Assembly (NCBI GenBank): GCA_964494205.1
Contig: CAZBRD010000020.1
Coordinates: forward strand, 1-64,000
Source: JBBTCX01 sp964494205
Lineage (GTDB): Bacteria; Planctomycetota; Phycisphaerae; UBA1845
Direction of reading: 5' to 3'
DNA length: 64,000 nucleotides
Below are positions 43,744 through 52,680 of this stretch, in pieces. How positions within the stretch are numbered: the first letter of the stretch is position 1; each line of letters opens with the position of its first letter. The position numbers were made by a program, and so were the translations under genes. The notes below the pieces were generated by a model. The model worked only from the letters and a program-made list of their open reading frames with translations. It was not told where the DNA came from and made no database searches.

Positions 43744-45795
43744 ATGACGCAAAAAATTCCCTCCGAGGCTGAGCAGCTATTACTCTCGCAAAGCGTAAGG
43801 AAGCCGCCCAGGGGTCTTTGGGAGCGTATTCGCGAAACCCTGATGGGTCCGCGTCGCAACGTGTTTGACCCCAATCTCGGCCATAAGCTGTCGCTGGTCG
43901 CGTTTCTTGCATGGGTGGGCTTGGGGGCCGACGGACTTTCATCGTCCGCCTATGGTCCGGCTGAAGCGTACCACGCGCTCGGCGAACATCGCTACCTGGC
44001 GCTTTTCTTAGCCTTGGCGTCAGCGCTCACGGTGTTCATCATTTCCTACAGCTACTCAAGAATCATTGAGCAGTTTCCAACGGGCGGCGGCGGTTACTTG
44101 GTCACGACCAAATCGCTTGGTGCGGTTCCAGGAGCGATTTCCGGGTGCGCCCTGCTGGTCGATTATGTTCTTACGATCACTGTTTCGATTGCCGCAGGCG
44201 GTGATGCGGTGTTCAGTTTGTTACCAAGCAATTGGCATGATTACAAGCTTCCCGCCGAGTTCGCAGCGGTCATATTCCTGATCGTGATGAACCTGCGCGG
44301 TGTCAAGGAATCCGTCACCGCTTTAATACCGATTTTCCTCATCTTCGTCGTCTCGCACATCATTCTTATTCTGTGGGGAGTTTTTGGGCATTTTTCATAC
44401 ATAAGGGAAGTCGCGGGATCTGTTTCAACTGGTTTCAATCGCGACATGGCCACGATCGGCTTCTGGGGCATTTTTGCTGTGTTCATGAAGGCCTACTCGA
44501 TGGGGGCGGGAACCTACACGGGAATTGAAGCCGTAGCCAACGGCGTCGGAATTCTGCGAGAGCCGCGCATCGAAACCGGTAAGCGAACTATGGTCTATAT
44601 GGCTACCTCGCTTGCTTTCACGGCCGCAGGATTAATGGTCTGCTACATGCTTTGGCACGTCGAACCTCAGGAAGGGCAGACATTGAATGCGGTGTTGGCC
44701 AACTCGATTGCAGATACCTTCAAACCGGCGGGCATCCCAATCGGACATGCTTTCGCACTGGTTGTCATCATATCGGAGGCTGTGCTCCTCTTCGTCGCGG
44801 CGCAGACGGGTTTTATCGACGGGCCGCGCGTGATGGCCAGCATGGCCGCTGATGCGTGGCTTCCGAGGAAATTCTCGGCGCTCTCGGATCGGCTCACGAT
44901 GCAGAACGGTGTCATACTGATGGGCGGGGCAGCTCTGGCGTTATTGTTCTACACCAAAGGCATAGTGGTTCTGCTCGTCATCATGTACAGCATCAACGTG
45001 TTTATCACTTTCTCCCTCGCCCAGCTGAGCATGGTTCGATTTCGTTGGCGTGCCGAAAAAACCGAGCCGCATCGTATCAAGAACCTCATCATTCACTCCG
45101 TGGGGTTTGTGCTTTGTTTTCTGATTCTCTGCGTCATGATGGTAGAGAAGATCAGTCACGGCGGCTGGGTCACGCTGGTGATCACCTTCGGTTTGCTGGC
45201 TTTCTGTGCCTGGATTCACCGGCACTACGACAGTGTCACTCGCTCGGTCAAGGCCATCGACAAGACCTTCGCCAGCCTCCCTAGCTTGCTCCAAGCTCCG
45301 AAGAACATACCGGAGTACGACCCATCGAAACCAACGGCAGCCATCCTAGTCGGCGGATACGGGGGGTTGGGGATTCACTTGCTTCTGAACGTTGTGCGAC
45401 TCTTCCCCGACACATTTCACAACTTCCACTTTCTTTCAGTCGGTGCGATTGACTCTAAGTTTTTCACAGGCGATGACCAGATTCAATCACTCAGCGCAAA
45501 CACCAAAGCCATGATGGAAAAATATGTCGAGCTTGCCCATAAAATGGGTCGGCCGGCTCGATACACGTTTCGCATCGGTACAGACGTAGTGGAAGAGGCG
45601 TCGGAAATCTGCGCGGAAATCGCAACGCAATGTTCCAAACCGGTCTACTTCGCCGGCACGCTCGTCTTTGATCGCCCGCGCTGGTATCAACGCTGGCTGC
45701 ACAACGAGACCGCCTACGCCATCCAGCGTCGCCTACGTTTCCAGGGGTTGGCGATCCTCATACTTCCGTTGCCGCTCACTGAATCCAAGCCATAA
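43744..45795 (+). CDS. APC-superfamily permease with C-terminal cytosolic domain
   Basis: The 683-residue protein has about 12 membrane segments (residues ~45-500) with APC features, including GADGLSSSAYGPAEAY near the first helix and GAGTYTGIEAVANGV in the sixth-helix region. A ~160-residue soluble tail starts near residue 523 (AAILVGGYGGLGIHLLLNV) and has mixed alpha/beta character. It is probably an amino-acid or potassium-type permease with a regulatory tail. It follows the SLC13-like gene by 76 bases. Confidence 0.88.
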   Translation: MTQKIPSEAEQLLLSQSVRKPPRGLWERIRETLMGPRRNVFDPNLGHKLSLVAFLAWVGLGADGLSSSAYGPAEAYHALGEHRYLALFLALASALTVFIISYSYSRIIEQFPTGGGGYLVTTKSLGAVPGAISGCALLVDYVLTITVSIAAGGDAVFSLLPSNWHDYKLPAEFAAVIFLIVMNLRGVKESVTALIPIFLIFVVSHIILILWGVFGHFSYIREVAGSVSTGFNRDMATIGFWGIFAVFMKAYSMGAGTYTGIEAVANGVGILREPRIETGKRTMVYMATSLAFTAAGLMVCYMLWHVEPQEGQTLNAVLANSIADTFKPAGIPIGHAFALVVIISEAVLLFVAAQTGFIDGPRVMASMAADAWLPRKFSALSDRLTMQNGVILMGGAALALLFYTKGIVVLLVIMYSINVFITFSLAQLSMVRFRWRAEKTEPHRIKNLIIHSVGFVLCFLILCVMMVEKISHGGWVTLVITFGLLAFCAWIHRHYDSVTRSVKAIDKTFASLPSLLQAPKNIPEYDPSKPTAAILVGGYGGLGIHLLLNVVRLFPDTFHNFHFLSVGAIDSKFFTGDDQIQSLSANTKAMMEKYVELAHKMGRPARYTFRIGTDVVEEASEICAEIATQCSKPVYFAGTLVFDRPRWYQRWLHNETAYAIQRRLRFQGLAILILPLPLTESKP

Positions 45796-45836
45796 CATTG
45801 GTGGACGATGCCGAGTTCAACGGCTATATCACTGTC

Positions 45837-48008
45837 ATGGCGACCAGCATGGATGCGAGAGCGGAAAAACTCTTTGATGATTTGAATGATCCCCAGCGCG
45901 AGGCCGTCGCGCACACGGATGGCCCGCTGCTCATCCTCGCTGGACCCGGTAGCGGAAAGACGCGTGTCATCACCCGCCGTGCGGCCCATCTGGCCACCAC
46001 CGTCACACGCCCCCGACACGTTCTCGCAATCACTTTCACCAACAAAGCCGCTCGCGAAATGCGCGAGAGAATTGCATCACTGGAAGTGGGCCCGGGAATC
46101 ACAGCGACAACTTTTCACTCGCTGTGCGCAATGATCCTGCGCCGACATGCCGAACGAATCGGTATCCCAAAGAACTTCACAATTTTCGATCGCGATGATC
46201 GCCGAAAAATCGTGAAGCAGGCTATTGATCGATGCAATCTCGGCTCGGATCGCTGGTCACCTGCGATGGTTGATTCGGTCATCGGTCGTCACAAGAACGC
46301 AATGATCACAGCCGAAGCAGCGGCAAGCATGGCACACGATTGGCACGCAAAAACCATCGCGAGAATCTACGAATGTTATGAGGGCTTGCTTAAGGAGAAT
46401 GGCGGCCTCGATTTTGACGACCTGCTATTGTATGTCGCCCGCGCTCTCGATCGCGACGCAGACTTGCGAGCCGACCTGGAGGATCACTATCGATACGTTC
46501 TGGTGGATGAATACCAGGACACCAACGGCGCACAATACCTCATAGCGCGACAACTCACGCGACAGAATGGAAATCTCTGTGCGACAGGCGACCCCGATCA
46601 ATCGATCTACGGTTGGCGCGGCGCGAACATCGAGAACATTCTCGCGTTTGAGCGCGACTATCCAAATGCGAGAGTCGTGCGACTCGAAGAAAACTATCGA
46701 TCCACTCAGCGAATTCTCTCCGCAGCCGATCGACTAATCGCCGAAAACCAGAAGCGCAAAGCCAAATCGCTCTGGACCAAGAACGGCGAAGGCTCACGCG
46801 TGCGTGTGATCGAAGTGGAAGACGGCGACGAGGAAGCTCGCGAAATCGCACTCGATATCAAGCGCTTGACCATGACCGGCGTGAGCCTCGGCGAGATCGC
46901 TGTTTTCTATCGAATCAACTCATTGAGTCGTGCGATGGAAGAAGCCCTGATCCGCGAAGGCGTACGTTATCAGATCGCGCGAGGCGTTGAGTTCTACAGC
47001 CGCAAAGAAATCAAGGACGTGCTCGCGTACCTTCGGGTGCTCATCAACCCAGCCGACGAAGTGGCCCTCATAAGAATCATCAACACGCCGACGCGCGGTA
47101 TCGGTGATACGAGCATCGACCGTCTCCGTGCTCTCGGTACGGCTGCGGGTCAGCGATTGTTCGACGTGCTATGCGATGAATCCAAGATTCAACACATTGG
47201 TCGCGCCGCGGGCAAAGTGCGCGACTTCGCAAACCTTATCCAATCGATGCGGCCAACGCTGGAGCTTAGACCTTCTGAAGCGCTCTCGCGCGTCATCGCC
47301 GACACCGGGCTGCGCGCGATGTACAGCTCCGAAAAAGACCTCGACGACGCACCGATCGAAAACCTTAACGAACTCATCAGCGCTGCGGCTGAGTATGAAG
47401 AAGAGTTTCCGGAAGCAACGGTAGCCACATGGCTTGAACACACGGCGCTGCTTAGCGATGTCGATTCCGTTGACGATCAGAGCGGTTCTGTCACCTTGAT
47501 GACCCTTCACGCAGCCAAAGGTCTTGAGTTCCCGCATGTTTACGTGATCGCGCTGGAAGAGGGGATTCTGCCAATGCGGCGCGACGACGATCAGGTCGAC
47601 GAGGAGGAGGAACGTCGGTTGCTTTTCGTGGGCATTACAAGGGCCCAAAAGCGCCTCACCCTCTCGCGCGCAAAGTACCGCATGATTCGTGGGATCACCG
47701 AGCGGACCGTTCGCAGCCCCTTCCTCGACGAACTACCGACCGATGAGTTAGAGTATGTCGGCGAGAAGCAGGCGCGGGCGACTCCTCGCAAACCAAAACC
47801 GGACCTGGGGCGTTTGCCTGCCGATATCAGTCAGTGGAGCACGGGGACGTTGGTCCGGCATCCGGCCCACGGTTTGGGGCAGGTCATGGCACTCCATCGC
47901 GGCGATCGGCGCACGCACGTGGATGTGCTGTTCAAAGATGGTCAGCGGCGATCCTGGGTTCTTGAGTTCGCCCAGTTGGAACGCGTTGACTACGACGAAA
48001 TAGGTTGA
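45837..48008 (+). CDS. UvrD/PcrA-family ATP-dependent DNA helicase
   Basis: From the ATG at 45837 the 723-residue product has all the superfamily 1A motifs: Q-motif LNDPQREAV, Walker A AGPGSGKT, VDEYQDTN, GDPDQSIYGWRGA, LEENYRS, VTLMTLHAAKGLEFPHVYVIALEEG and VGITRAQKRLTLS. A C-terminal ~55-residue segment (GTLVRHPAHGLGQVMALH) resembles the Tudor-like tail of PcrA/UvrD. It acts in nucleotide excision and mismatch repair or in transcription-coupled repair. It sits 7 bases upstream of manC. An alternative TTG start lies at 45798. Confidence 0.94.
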   Translation: MATSMDARAEKLFDDLNDPQREAVAHTDGPLLILAGPGSGKTRVITRRAAHLATTVTRPRHVLAITFTNKAAREMRERIASLEVGPGITATTFHSLCAMILRRHAERIGIPKNFTIFDRDDRRKIVKQAIDRCNLGSDRWSPAMVDSVIGRHKNAMITAEAAASMAHDWHAKTIARIYECYEGLLKENGGLDFDDLLLYVARALDRDADLRADLEDHYRYVLVDEYQDTNGAQYLIARQLTRQNGNLCATGDPDQSIYGWRGANIENILAFERDYPNARVVRLEENYRSTQRILSAADRLIAENQKRKAKSLWTKNGEGSRVRVIEVEDGDEEAREIALDIKRLTMTGVSLGEIAVFYRINSLSRAMEEALIREGVRYQIARGVEFYSRKEIKDVLAYLRVLINPADEVALIRIINTPTRGIGDTSIDRLRALGTAAGQRLFDVLCDESKIQHIGRAAGKVRDFANLIQSMRPTLELRPSEALSRVIADTGLRAMYSSEKDLDDAPIENLNELISAAAEYEEEFPEATVATWLEHTALLSDVDSVDDQSGSVTLMTLHAAKGLEFPHVYVIALEEGILPMRRDDDQVDEEEERRLLFVGITRAQKRLTLSRAKYRMIRGITERTVRSPFLDELPTDELEYVGEKQARATPRKPKPDLGRLPADISQWSTGTLVRHPAHGLGQVMALHRGDRRTHVDVLFKDGQRRSWVLEFAQLERVDYDEIG

Positions 48009-48015
48009 GACGAAC

Positions 48016-49086
48016 ATGCGACATGCTGTCATCATGGCCGGCGGAGCGGGTGTACGGTTGTGGCCATTGAGTCGCCACAATCGCCCCAAGCAGCTCATGC
48101 GCCTGTTCGAAGGCAAGAGTTTGCTTCGACAGTCGTACGATCGCGTTTCGACTATGTTCAAACCTGACCAGATTTGCGTCATCACGAATCAGGCACACGC
48201 TGACCGCGTTCGTTCTGAAATCCCCGAATTGCCCAAAGATAATCTCTTCGGCGAGCCGGTGGGGCGCGATACGGCCAATGCCGTCGGCATGGCTTCCGCG
48301 ATTCTTGCTGAGCGCGATCCTGAGGCCGTCGTCGGGATTTTCACAGCTGACCATGTGATCACGCCCATCGATCGATTCGTCGCGGTTGTTGAGCAGGCGT
48401 ATCAAATGGCTGAGTCGAATTCCGATGCACTGGTTACGCTCGGTATTCGTCCCGCAGGACCGATTACGAGTTATGGTTATATCGCGCGCGGCGATCGCGT
48501 GGCCGACGGCGTTTATATGGTTCGCCGATTTACCGAAAAGCCCAATCAGTCTGAGGCCATGAAGTACGTCGCGAGCGGCGAGTACTACTGGAACAGCGGC
48601 ATGTTCGCGTGGCGGGCGTCGACGATTCTCGGCCAGCTGAAGAAACACCTGCCGCAGTCGTACGCGTCGATCGCGGAAATTGCGGCTGCGTGGAACACGT
48701 CGGAACGTCAGGCGAAGCTGGAGCAGCTTTATCCCACGCTCATGCGAATCAGCATCGACTTCGCCGTTATGGAGCGGGCGGAGAAGGTCCTCGTTGTCGA
48801 GATGAACTGCAACTGGGTCGACGTCGGCTCGTGGCCCGCGATGGAGACGGTCATTCAGGCCGACGACGACGGCAACGTGAACGCGTGCTCGCGCACGATT
48901 CATCTTGCTTCACGCGGCAACATCATCGTTTCCGAAGACGATCATCTCATTGCGACGATCGGCGTCGATGATCTGGTCATCATTCACTCGCCAGATGCGA
49001 CGCTCATCTGCACGAAGCGTGATGCGCATAGCATCAAGGAACTCGTCACCAACATCCGACAGCAATTTGGTGAGCAATACGTTTAG
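48016..49086 (+). CDS. manC: Mannose-1-phosphate guanylyltransferase
   Basis: The 356-residue protein has the nucleotidyltransferase signature MAGGAGVRLWPLSRHNRPKQ at the N-terminus, the VGRDTANAVGMAS segment, FTADHVI, VRRFTEKPNQ, YYWNSGMFAWR and WVDVGSW. It makes GDP-mannose for polysaccharide and glycoconjugate synthesis. It lacks the phosphomannose-isomerase domain of the bifunctional enzyme. Only 7 bases separate it from the helicase gene, so it may share its transcript. Confidence 0.92.
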   Translation: MRHAVIMAGGAGVRLWPLSRHNRPKQLMRLFEGKSLLRQSYDRVSTMFKPDQICVITNQAHADRVRSEIPELPKDNLFGEPVGRDTANAVGMASAILAERDPEAVVGIFTADHVITPIDRFVAVVEQAYQMAESNSDALVTLGIRPAGPITSYGYIARGDRVADGVYMVRRFTEKPNQSEAMKYVASGEYYWNSGMFAWRASTILGQLKKHLPQSYASIAEIAAAWNTSERQAKLEQLYPTLMRISIDFAVMERAEKVLVVEMNCNWVDVGSWPAMETVIQADDDGNVNACSRTIHLASRGNIIVSEDDHLIATIGVDDLVIIHSPDATLICTKRDAHSIKELVTNIRQQFGEQYV

Positions 49087-49127
49087 AACAAGCCGCGTCA
49101 TTATCGCGCACCCAGACCACCCTTTGT

Positions 49128-49146
49128 CCCCCCTTGCCAAGGGGGG
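49128..49146 (+). repeat. C6/G6 hairpin, second copy, possible manC terminator
   Basis: CCCCCCTT (49128-49135) and AAGGGGGG (49139-49146) with a GCC loop repeat the arms of the hairpin at 11227-11245 exactly; only the loop differs. It lies about 40 bases after the manC stop. No T tract follows. Confidence 0.6.
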
Positions 49147-49453
49147 AGTGATTGCTCGCTCGTTGCAGTAATTCTTGAGGCCTTGCGGCTGTGGTTTCAA
49201 ATGGCTAAATGGCTAAAAACGAAAAAAACCAATTAAGTAGTGACACGCCGTGGCACTTTGTGCATGACGAATGGCGAATAGCGATTGGCGAAAAGGGTCT
49301 TTTGCGCCAGCGCGTTGTCATACCGTTATAACTTGGAAGGTGATCGGTCGAGGTTGTGAATGGGCGCAATGCCTTGTCGGGGCCTGAGTTACAAGATGCT
49401 TGTCGGTCAAGTTTAGCTTAATAATTCCATCTATGACGTCGCAGGTTTCAGTC

Positions 49454-49541
49454 GTGCCTACGGCACTTTAACCGCCATTTGTTTGCACTACACCCAGCAC
49501 AAGATGTGCTGGGCTATTCTCGGTTCGTCCCTAACGGTACG
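49454..49541 (+). repeat. Three-hairpin dispersed repeat, copy 1
   Basis: The element has GTGCC-TAC-GGCAC (49454-49466), then 26 bases, CCCAGCACA-AGA-TGTGCTGGG (49493-49513), CT, then 12 bases in all before a degenerate CGTCC..GGTACG hairpin (49526-49541). A second element with the same order and spacing lies at 63359-63445. The compensated stems and fixed distances show that structure is conserved rather than exact sequence. Confidence 0.72.
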
Positions 49542-49688
49542 AGGGTGCACATCATGCCAAGTCCGCAACGAACCGGTCGCTTGCGCTCCCGGCTCTGATG
49601 GATATTTGGGGTCTGTGATGAGGCATTCGTGCGTGTAATCATTGGAATCGGTTAAGAAGGGAGAGGAGTTGTTGACACACTCTCCAAC

Positions 49689-51341
49689 TCAATTCTGTTT
49701 CTTTTCCATGCGATTGTCGTTGTGCTCAACTGGTTTCGCCGATTTGGGCGAAGCGACGGAAGTGGGCTTGTCGGTTGTAGGGCGAGCTGTGTCTTGTGGG
49801 GCTACGGCGATATCAATGACGAACGTAATGAACTCATCCGCCTTATGCTGATACACGTCTGCGAATTCCCCTGAACGCGGAGCGGCTGCCAAGGTTGTCG
49901 CGGGTGCACCGGCTTGCTTTTCCTTTGCTTCATTCTTGCGTGAATCGTCTGCGCGTTTCATTGCGTTTGCGACGAGTGAACCGCCTTCTTCGACTTCAGC
50001 GGCTTGGGCGTTCGCATCGGCATCCGCCACTGTTGTTTCATCCTTCGGCGCGGGAGGTCCTACGTTGCTTTCGGCAAAGGAACCACTCTCAGGCTTCGGA
50101 GCTGCGTCGCGCTCTTCTGTAGGTGTGCTGTTCTTCTTGGCAGCCTCCGCCATTTTTTCGCCGAGTTCGTCGCTTGTTTTCTGGTCAATTCCCACCAATT
50201 GCAGAAACGCACTGGTCACCGAAGCGGCGTTATCATCATCCGGCAGGTTGAGTGTAACGTCGCTCTCAGATTCAAGAGCTTCCGATTGCGCTCGCGACCT
50301 CGCGGGCGTTTTGTTACTTGCACTTAGACTTAGCTCATTTTGAGTCTGCGACAAAGCGATGAAATTGTCCTTGACCAGCTGGTTACCTTCGAGCGTGTTT
50401 CCGGCCACATTCAGCATCATCTGCGCGTTGGGCGGCTGAGCTGCTTCGACGTCGCCGAGGACTTTGCCGACGTCGCTTGCTCGCGCACGCACCAGCACCT
50501 GTCGGTTCAATGTATTCTGGTAATTGACTCCGGGCGTGCCGGGTTCATAAACGGCTTGGTTCGTTGGGATGGATTGCTCTTTTCTGGCGGCTGCATCTGA
50601 AACGCGAGTGAACTGTTGTTGACCTAACTGTGTTGTCAGCTTGGCTAAGAGCGCGTCGCGCTGTCGCTCGTTTTCGACGACGACTTGAAGCTGGACCGGC
50701 TCTTGCGCGTAGGAATGTTGCTGGAGCAACTCAGGGGCCATCTGATTGCGCAGCTTTGATTCAAACGTTTCCGAGGGGGCCATCGCGACCAGTTCACCGG
50801 TCTTGGTGGCAACTTTGTCGCCAAGTGACTGACTTTTCTTGAGATCGACTTTGGCTGTTGTCGCGGAAACGGGCGACGGTTTTGTTGCCCCAGTTTTCGG
50901 CTTGTTGGCGGCCAGTGAATCCTTGGCCTCCTGCATCTTGGTTTGATTTTCAGCGAGTAGTTTTCTGGAGAATTCACGAGAAGAGTGCGCCACCAGATAC
51001 CAGCCGGATGTCATCATGATGACGAACATGGCTGCGATCGCACCAAATATCTGCAGTGTTCGCCGGCCACTTGTGTGCGTCACACGATGTTGTGGCACGT
51101 GGTCGAGCAGGGCGCGGCGTTCGATTTGTTGCTGCACGTCTTCGGCGATTGATTCTGGCGCGGTGTGTCGAGGAAGAGAGCTAACGATTGCGGACGTGAG
51201 GCGAAGCTCTTCGAGCAATTTGCGGGCGGTCGCGTTCTCCTTGAGCAGGCGCTCCGCCTGCGCACGCTCCGTGTCCTGGAGCTCATCGTCCAGATAGGCG
51301 GAAAGCAACTCTTCCATCCGTTCGCGTTCCACGTCACGCAT
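49689..51341 (-). CDS. Putative anti-sigma factor, membrane-anchored
   Basis: The 550-residue protein begins with an ELLSAYLDDELQDTERAQAERLL anti-sigma-like helical segment, without the usual zinc-binding HxxxCxxC, and has one transmembrane segment (about 95-116, LQIFGAIAAMFVIMMTSGWYLV). The long extracytoplasmic part is rich in Ala, Lys, Gln and Ser, low-complexity in places. It starts 8 bases inside the sigma gene, so the two are coupled. It likely holds the sigma factor inactive at the membrane until a signal triggers release. The long tail is unusual. Confidence 0.82.
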   Translation of the reverse strand: MRDVERERMEELLSAYLDDELQDTERAQAERLLKENATARKLLEELRLTSAIVSSLPRHTAPESIAEDVQQQIERRALLDHVPQHRVTHTSGRRTLQIFGAIAAMFVIMMTSGWYLVAHSSREFSRKLLAENQTKMQEAKDSLAANKPKTGATKPSPVSATTAKVDLKKSQSLGDKVATKTGELVAMAPSETFESKLRNQMAPELLQQHSYAQEPVQLQVVVENERQRDALLAKLTTQLGQQQFTRVSDAAARKEQSIPTNQAVYEPGTPGVNYQNTLNRQVLVRARASDVGKVLGDVEAAQPPNAQMMLNVAGNTLEGNQLVKDNFIALSQTQNELSLSASNKTPARSRAQSEALESESDVTLNLPDDDNAASVTSAFLQLVGIDQKTSDELGEKMAEAAKKNSTPTEERDAAPKPESGSFAESNVGPPAPKDETTVADADANAQAAEVEEGGSLVANAMKRADDSRKNEAKEKQAGAPATTLAAAPRSGEFADVYQHKADEFITFVIDIAVAPQDTARPTTDKPTSVASPKSAKPVEHNDNRMEKKQN

Positions 51342-52005
51342 CCTTCAAACCTGTTCGCGGGCCAGCGGAGCCCATCAGCGGCAGAATTGCCTGCCTGATG
51401 GCCATTCTCGCTCGGTGCAGCCGAGATTTTACCGTTCCGGCGGGTACGTCCAAAATCCCCGCGATTTCGGCGTAGTCTAGGCCTTCCATGTCTCGGAGCA
51501 CGACGACCGCGCGATGCTCTTCGTCCAGCGTCTGGAGGGCTCGGGCCACGTGCGCCTGCATTTCGGCCTCGATCGCATGCTGATCGGCGTGGTTGGCTGC
51601 ATGTTTGCTCCGCGCGATAAGCGATTCTGCCTGTGAACCGCTTGCCTCAGTCATGGCATCCAAAGACGTTGTTCGCTTCCTCGCTACGCTTCGACGTTGT
51701 GACAACGCCAGATTGACCGCAATCCTGAACACCCAAGTGTAGAAGCCGCTGAGCTGCCGGAACTCGCCGATTCGCTCGTAGGCCTTCAGGAATGCGTCCT
51801 GCGTGAGGTCGCGCGCGTCCTCCACGTTGCCGGAAATCCGCCAGCACGTGTTGTAGACGCGGTCCTGGTATTTTCGGACAAGCACCGCGTAGGCCGCCGA
51901 ATCGCCCATTCTGACTTTCTCGACCAGTTCCAAATCCTCAAGAGGAACCGGACGCGTGGACACGGGTTCAACTGGCGGTTCCTTGGGTATTGGACGCTCA
52001 GCCAC
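51334..52005 (-). CDS. ECF (RpoE-like) sigma factor
   Basis: The 223-residue protein has sigma-2 (about 40-105; DRVYNTCWRISGNVEDARDLTQDAFLKAY) and sigma-4 (about 150-205; LQTLDEEHRAVVVLRDMEGLDYAEIAGILDVPAGTVKSRLHRAR) domains and a ~25-residue proline-rich N-terminal extension. Sigma-3 is missing, as expected for ECF factors. It is encoded upstream of, and overlaps, the anti-sigma gene. The regulon is unknown. Confidence 0.94.
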   Translation of the reverse strand: MAERPIPKEPPVEPVSTRPVPLEDLELVEKVRMGDSAAYAVLVRKYQDRVYNTCWRISGNVEDARDLTQDAFLKAYERIGEFRQLSGFYTWVFRIAVNLALSQRRSVARKRTTSLDAMTEASGSQAESLIARSKHAANHADQHAIEAEMQAHVARALQTLDEEHRAVVVLRDMEGLDYAEIAGILDVPAGTVKSRLHRARMAIRQAILPLMGSAGPRTGLKDA

Positions 52006-52111
52006 AGGGTTCAGTTCCCATCAAAGTCCGACTGGCCGAATTGCGGGCACGATAAAACTTCAAACGCCAGCTAATAATCGGCCTTCGTTCCCAAAAGGTC
52101 AAACGGGTGAA

Positions 52112-52190
52112 TGCAAAAGGGCGAATGAAGAATGCGGGACAGCGAATGCCGAATGTCGAAGAGTGCATGAACGACGAAAGATGCGTTCAA
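52112..52190. repeat. Degenerate GCGAATG heptamer-like run
   Basis: Repeated units such as GGCGAATGAAGAATGC, GCGAATGCCGAATGTCGAAGAG and similar continue for about 75 bases just beyond the 3' end of tRNA-Arg. A shorter run of the same type is at 49267-49296. The arrangement suggests slippage-derived minisatellite sequence rather than a coding region. Confidence 0.5.
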
Positions 52191-52192
52191 AC

Positions 52193-52266
52193 CGTCCCCG
52201 ACAGGATTCGAACCTGTAACCTTCGGCTTCGGAGGCCGACGCGCTATCCAATTGTGCCACGGGGAC
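52193..52266 (-). tRNA. tRNA-Arg (CCG)
   Basis: Read on the minus strand the gene folds as acceptor GTCCCCG/CGGGGAC (perfect), D arm, anticodon stem TCGGC/GCCGA with loop CTCCGAA (anticodon CCG) and T arm ACAGG/CCTGT around TTCGAAT. The discriminator is G and no CCA is encoded, unlike tRNA-Ile in this window. Confidence 0.92.
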
Positions 52267-52368
52267 AATAAGGTTAAGTGTAAATCACACCTATCTTCTG
52301 TCAATCGAAGAACGTGTTGCTCGATTGCATCTTTGCCACGGTTAGTGCGCCGGATACACTCGCGAAGC

Positions 52369-52635
52369 ATGTTGTACATGGTCATCGAGCGGTTCAAGAG
52401 CGGGGATTTCAAGGCGGCGGGGGAGCGCTTTCGACTGCGAGGACGCATGATGCCCGAGGGGGTCACGTATCAGTGCAGTTGGCTCGATAGCGAGGGAAGT
52501 GTCTGCTTCCAGATCATGGAGGCGACGTCGCGCGGGCTGCTTGATGAGTGGATCGCGAACTGGAGCGACCTCGTCGATTTTGAAGTGAATCCTGTGCTGA
52601 CGTCGGCGGAATTCTGGAGCAGGCAGAGCGCGTAA
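52369..52635 (+). CDS. DUF3303-like protein
   Basis: From the ATG at 52369 the 88-residue product reads MLYMVIERFKSGD, then RMMPEGVTYQCSWLD, CFQIMEATSRGLLDEWIANWSDLVDFEVNPV. This matches the small DUF3303 family of dimeric ferredoxin-like alpha/beta proteins. The role is unknown. It precedes the SGNH-like gene by 45 bases in the same direction. Confidence 0.78.
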   Translation: MLYMVIERFKSGDFKAAGERFRLRGRMMPEGVTYQCSWLDSEGSVCFQIMEATSRGLLDEWIANWSDLVDFEVNPVLTSAEFWSRQSA

Positions 52636-52680
52636 TTGGCGCATGATGGCTGGTGGTACTGAGTCTTCTCGCGGCGAAAC

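Larger units (their letters stand above)
49087..49688. other. 602-base gene-free, repeat-rich intergenic region
   Basis: No credible gene was found. The region holds the C6/G6 hairpin, a run of short GCGAATGG-like degenerate heptamers (49267-49296) and a three-hairpin repeat (49454-49541). It ends with the stop end of the leftward anti-sigma gene. A small stretch of degenerate ATGGCTAA repeats lies at 49200-49217. Confidence 0.6.

Noticed and set aside
47932..48903. Minus-strand frame of 323 codons opposite manC
   Set aside because: It lies fully over the manC coding region, with composition typical of antisense reading and no RBS.
52071..52466. Minus-strand frame of 131 codons across tRNA-Arg
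   Set aside because: It runs through the tRNA on its own strand and the heptamer repeats; it has no RBS and no conserved features.
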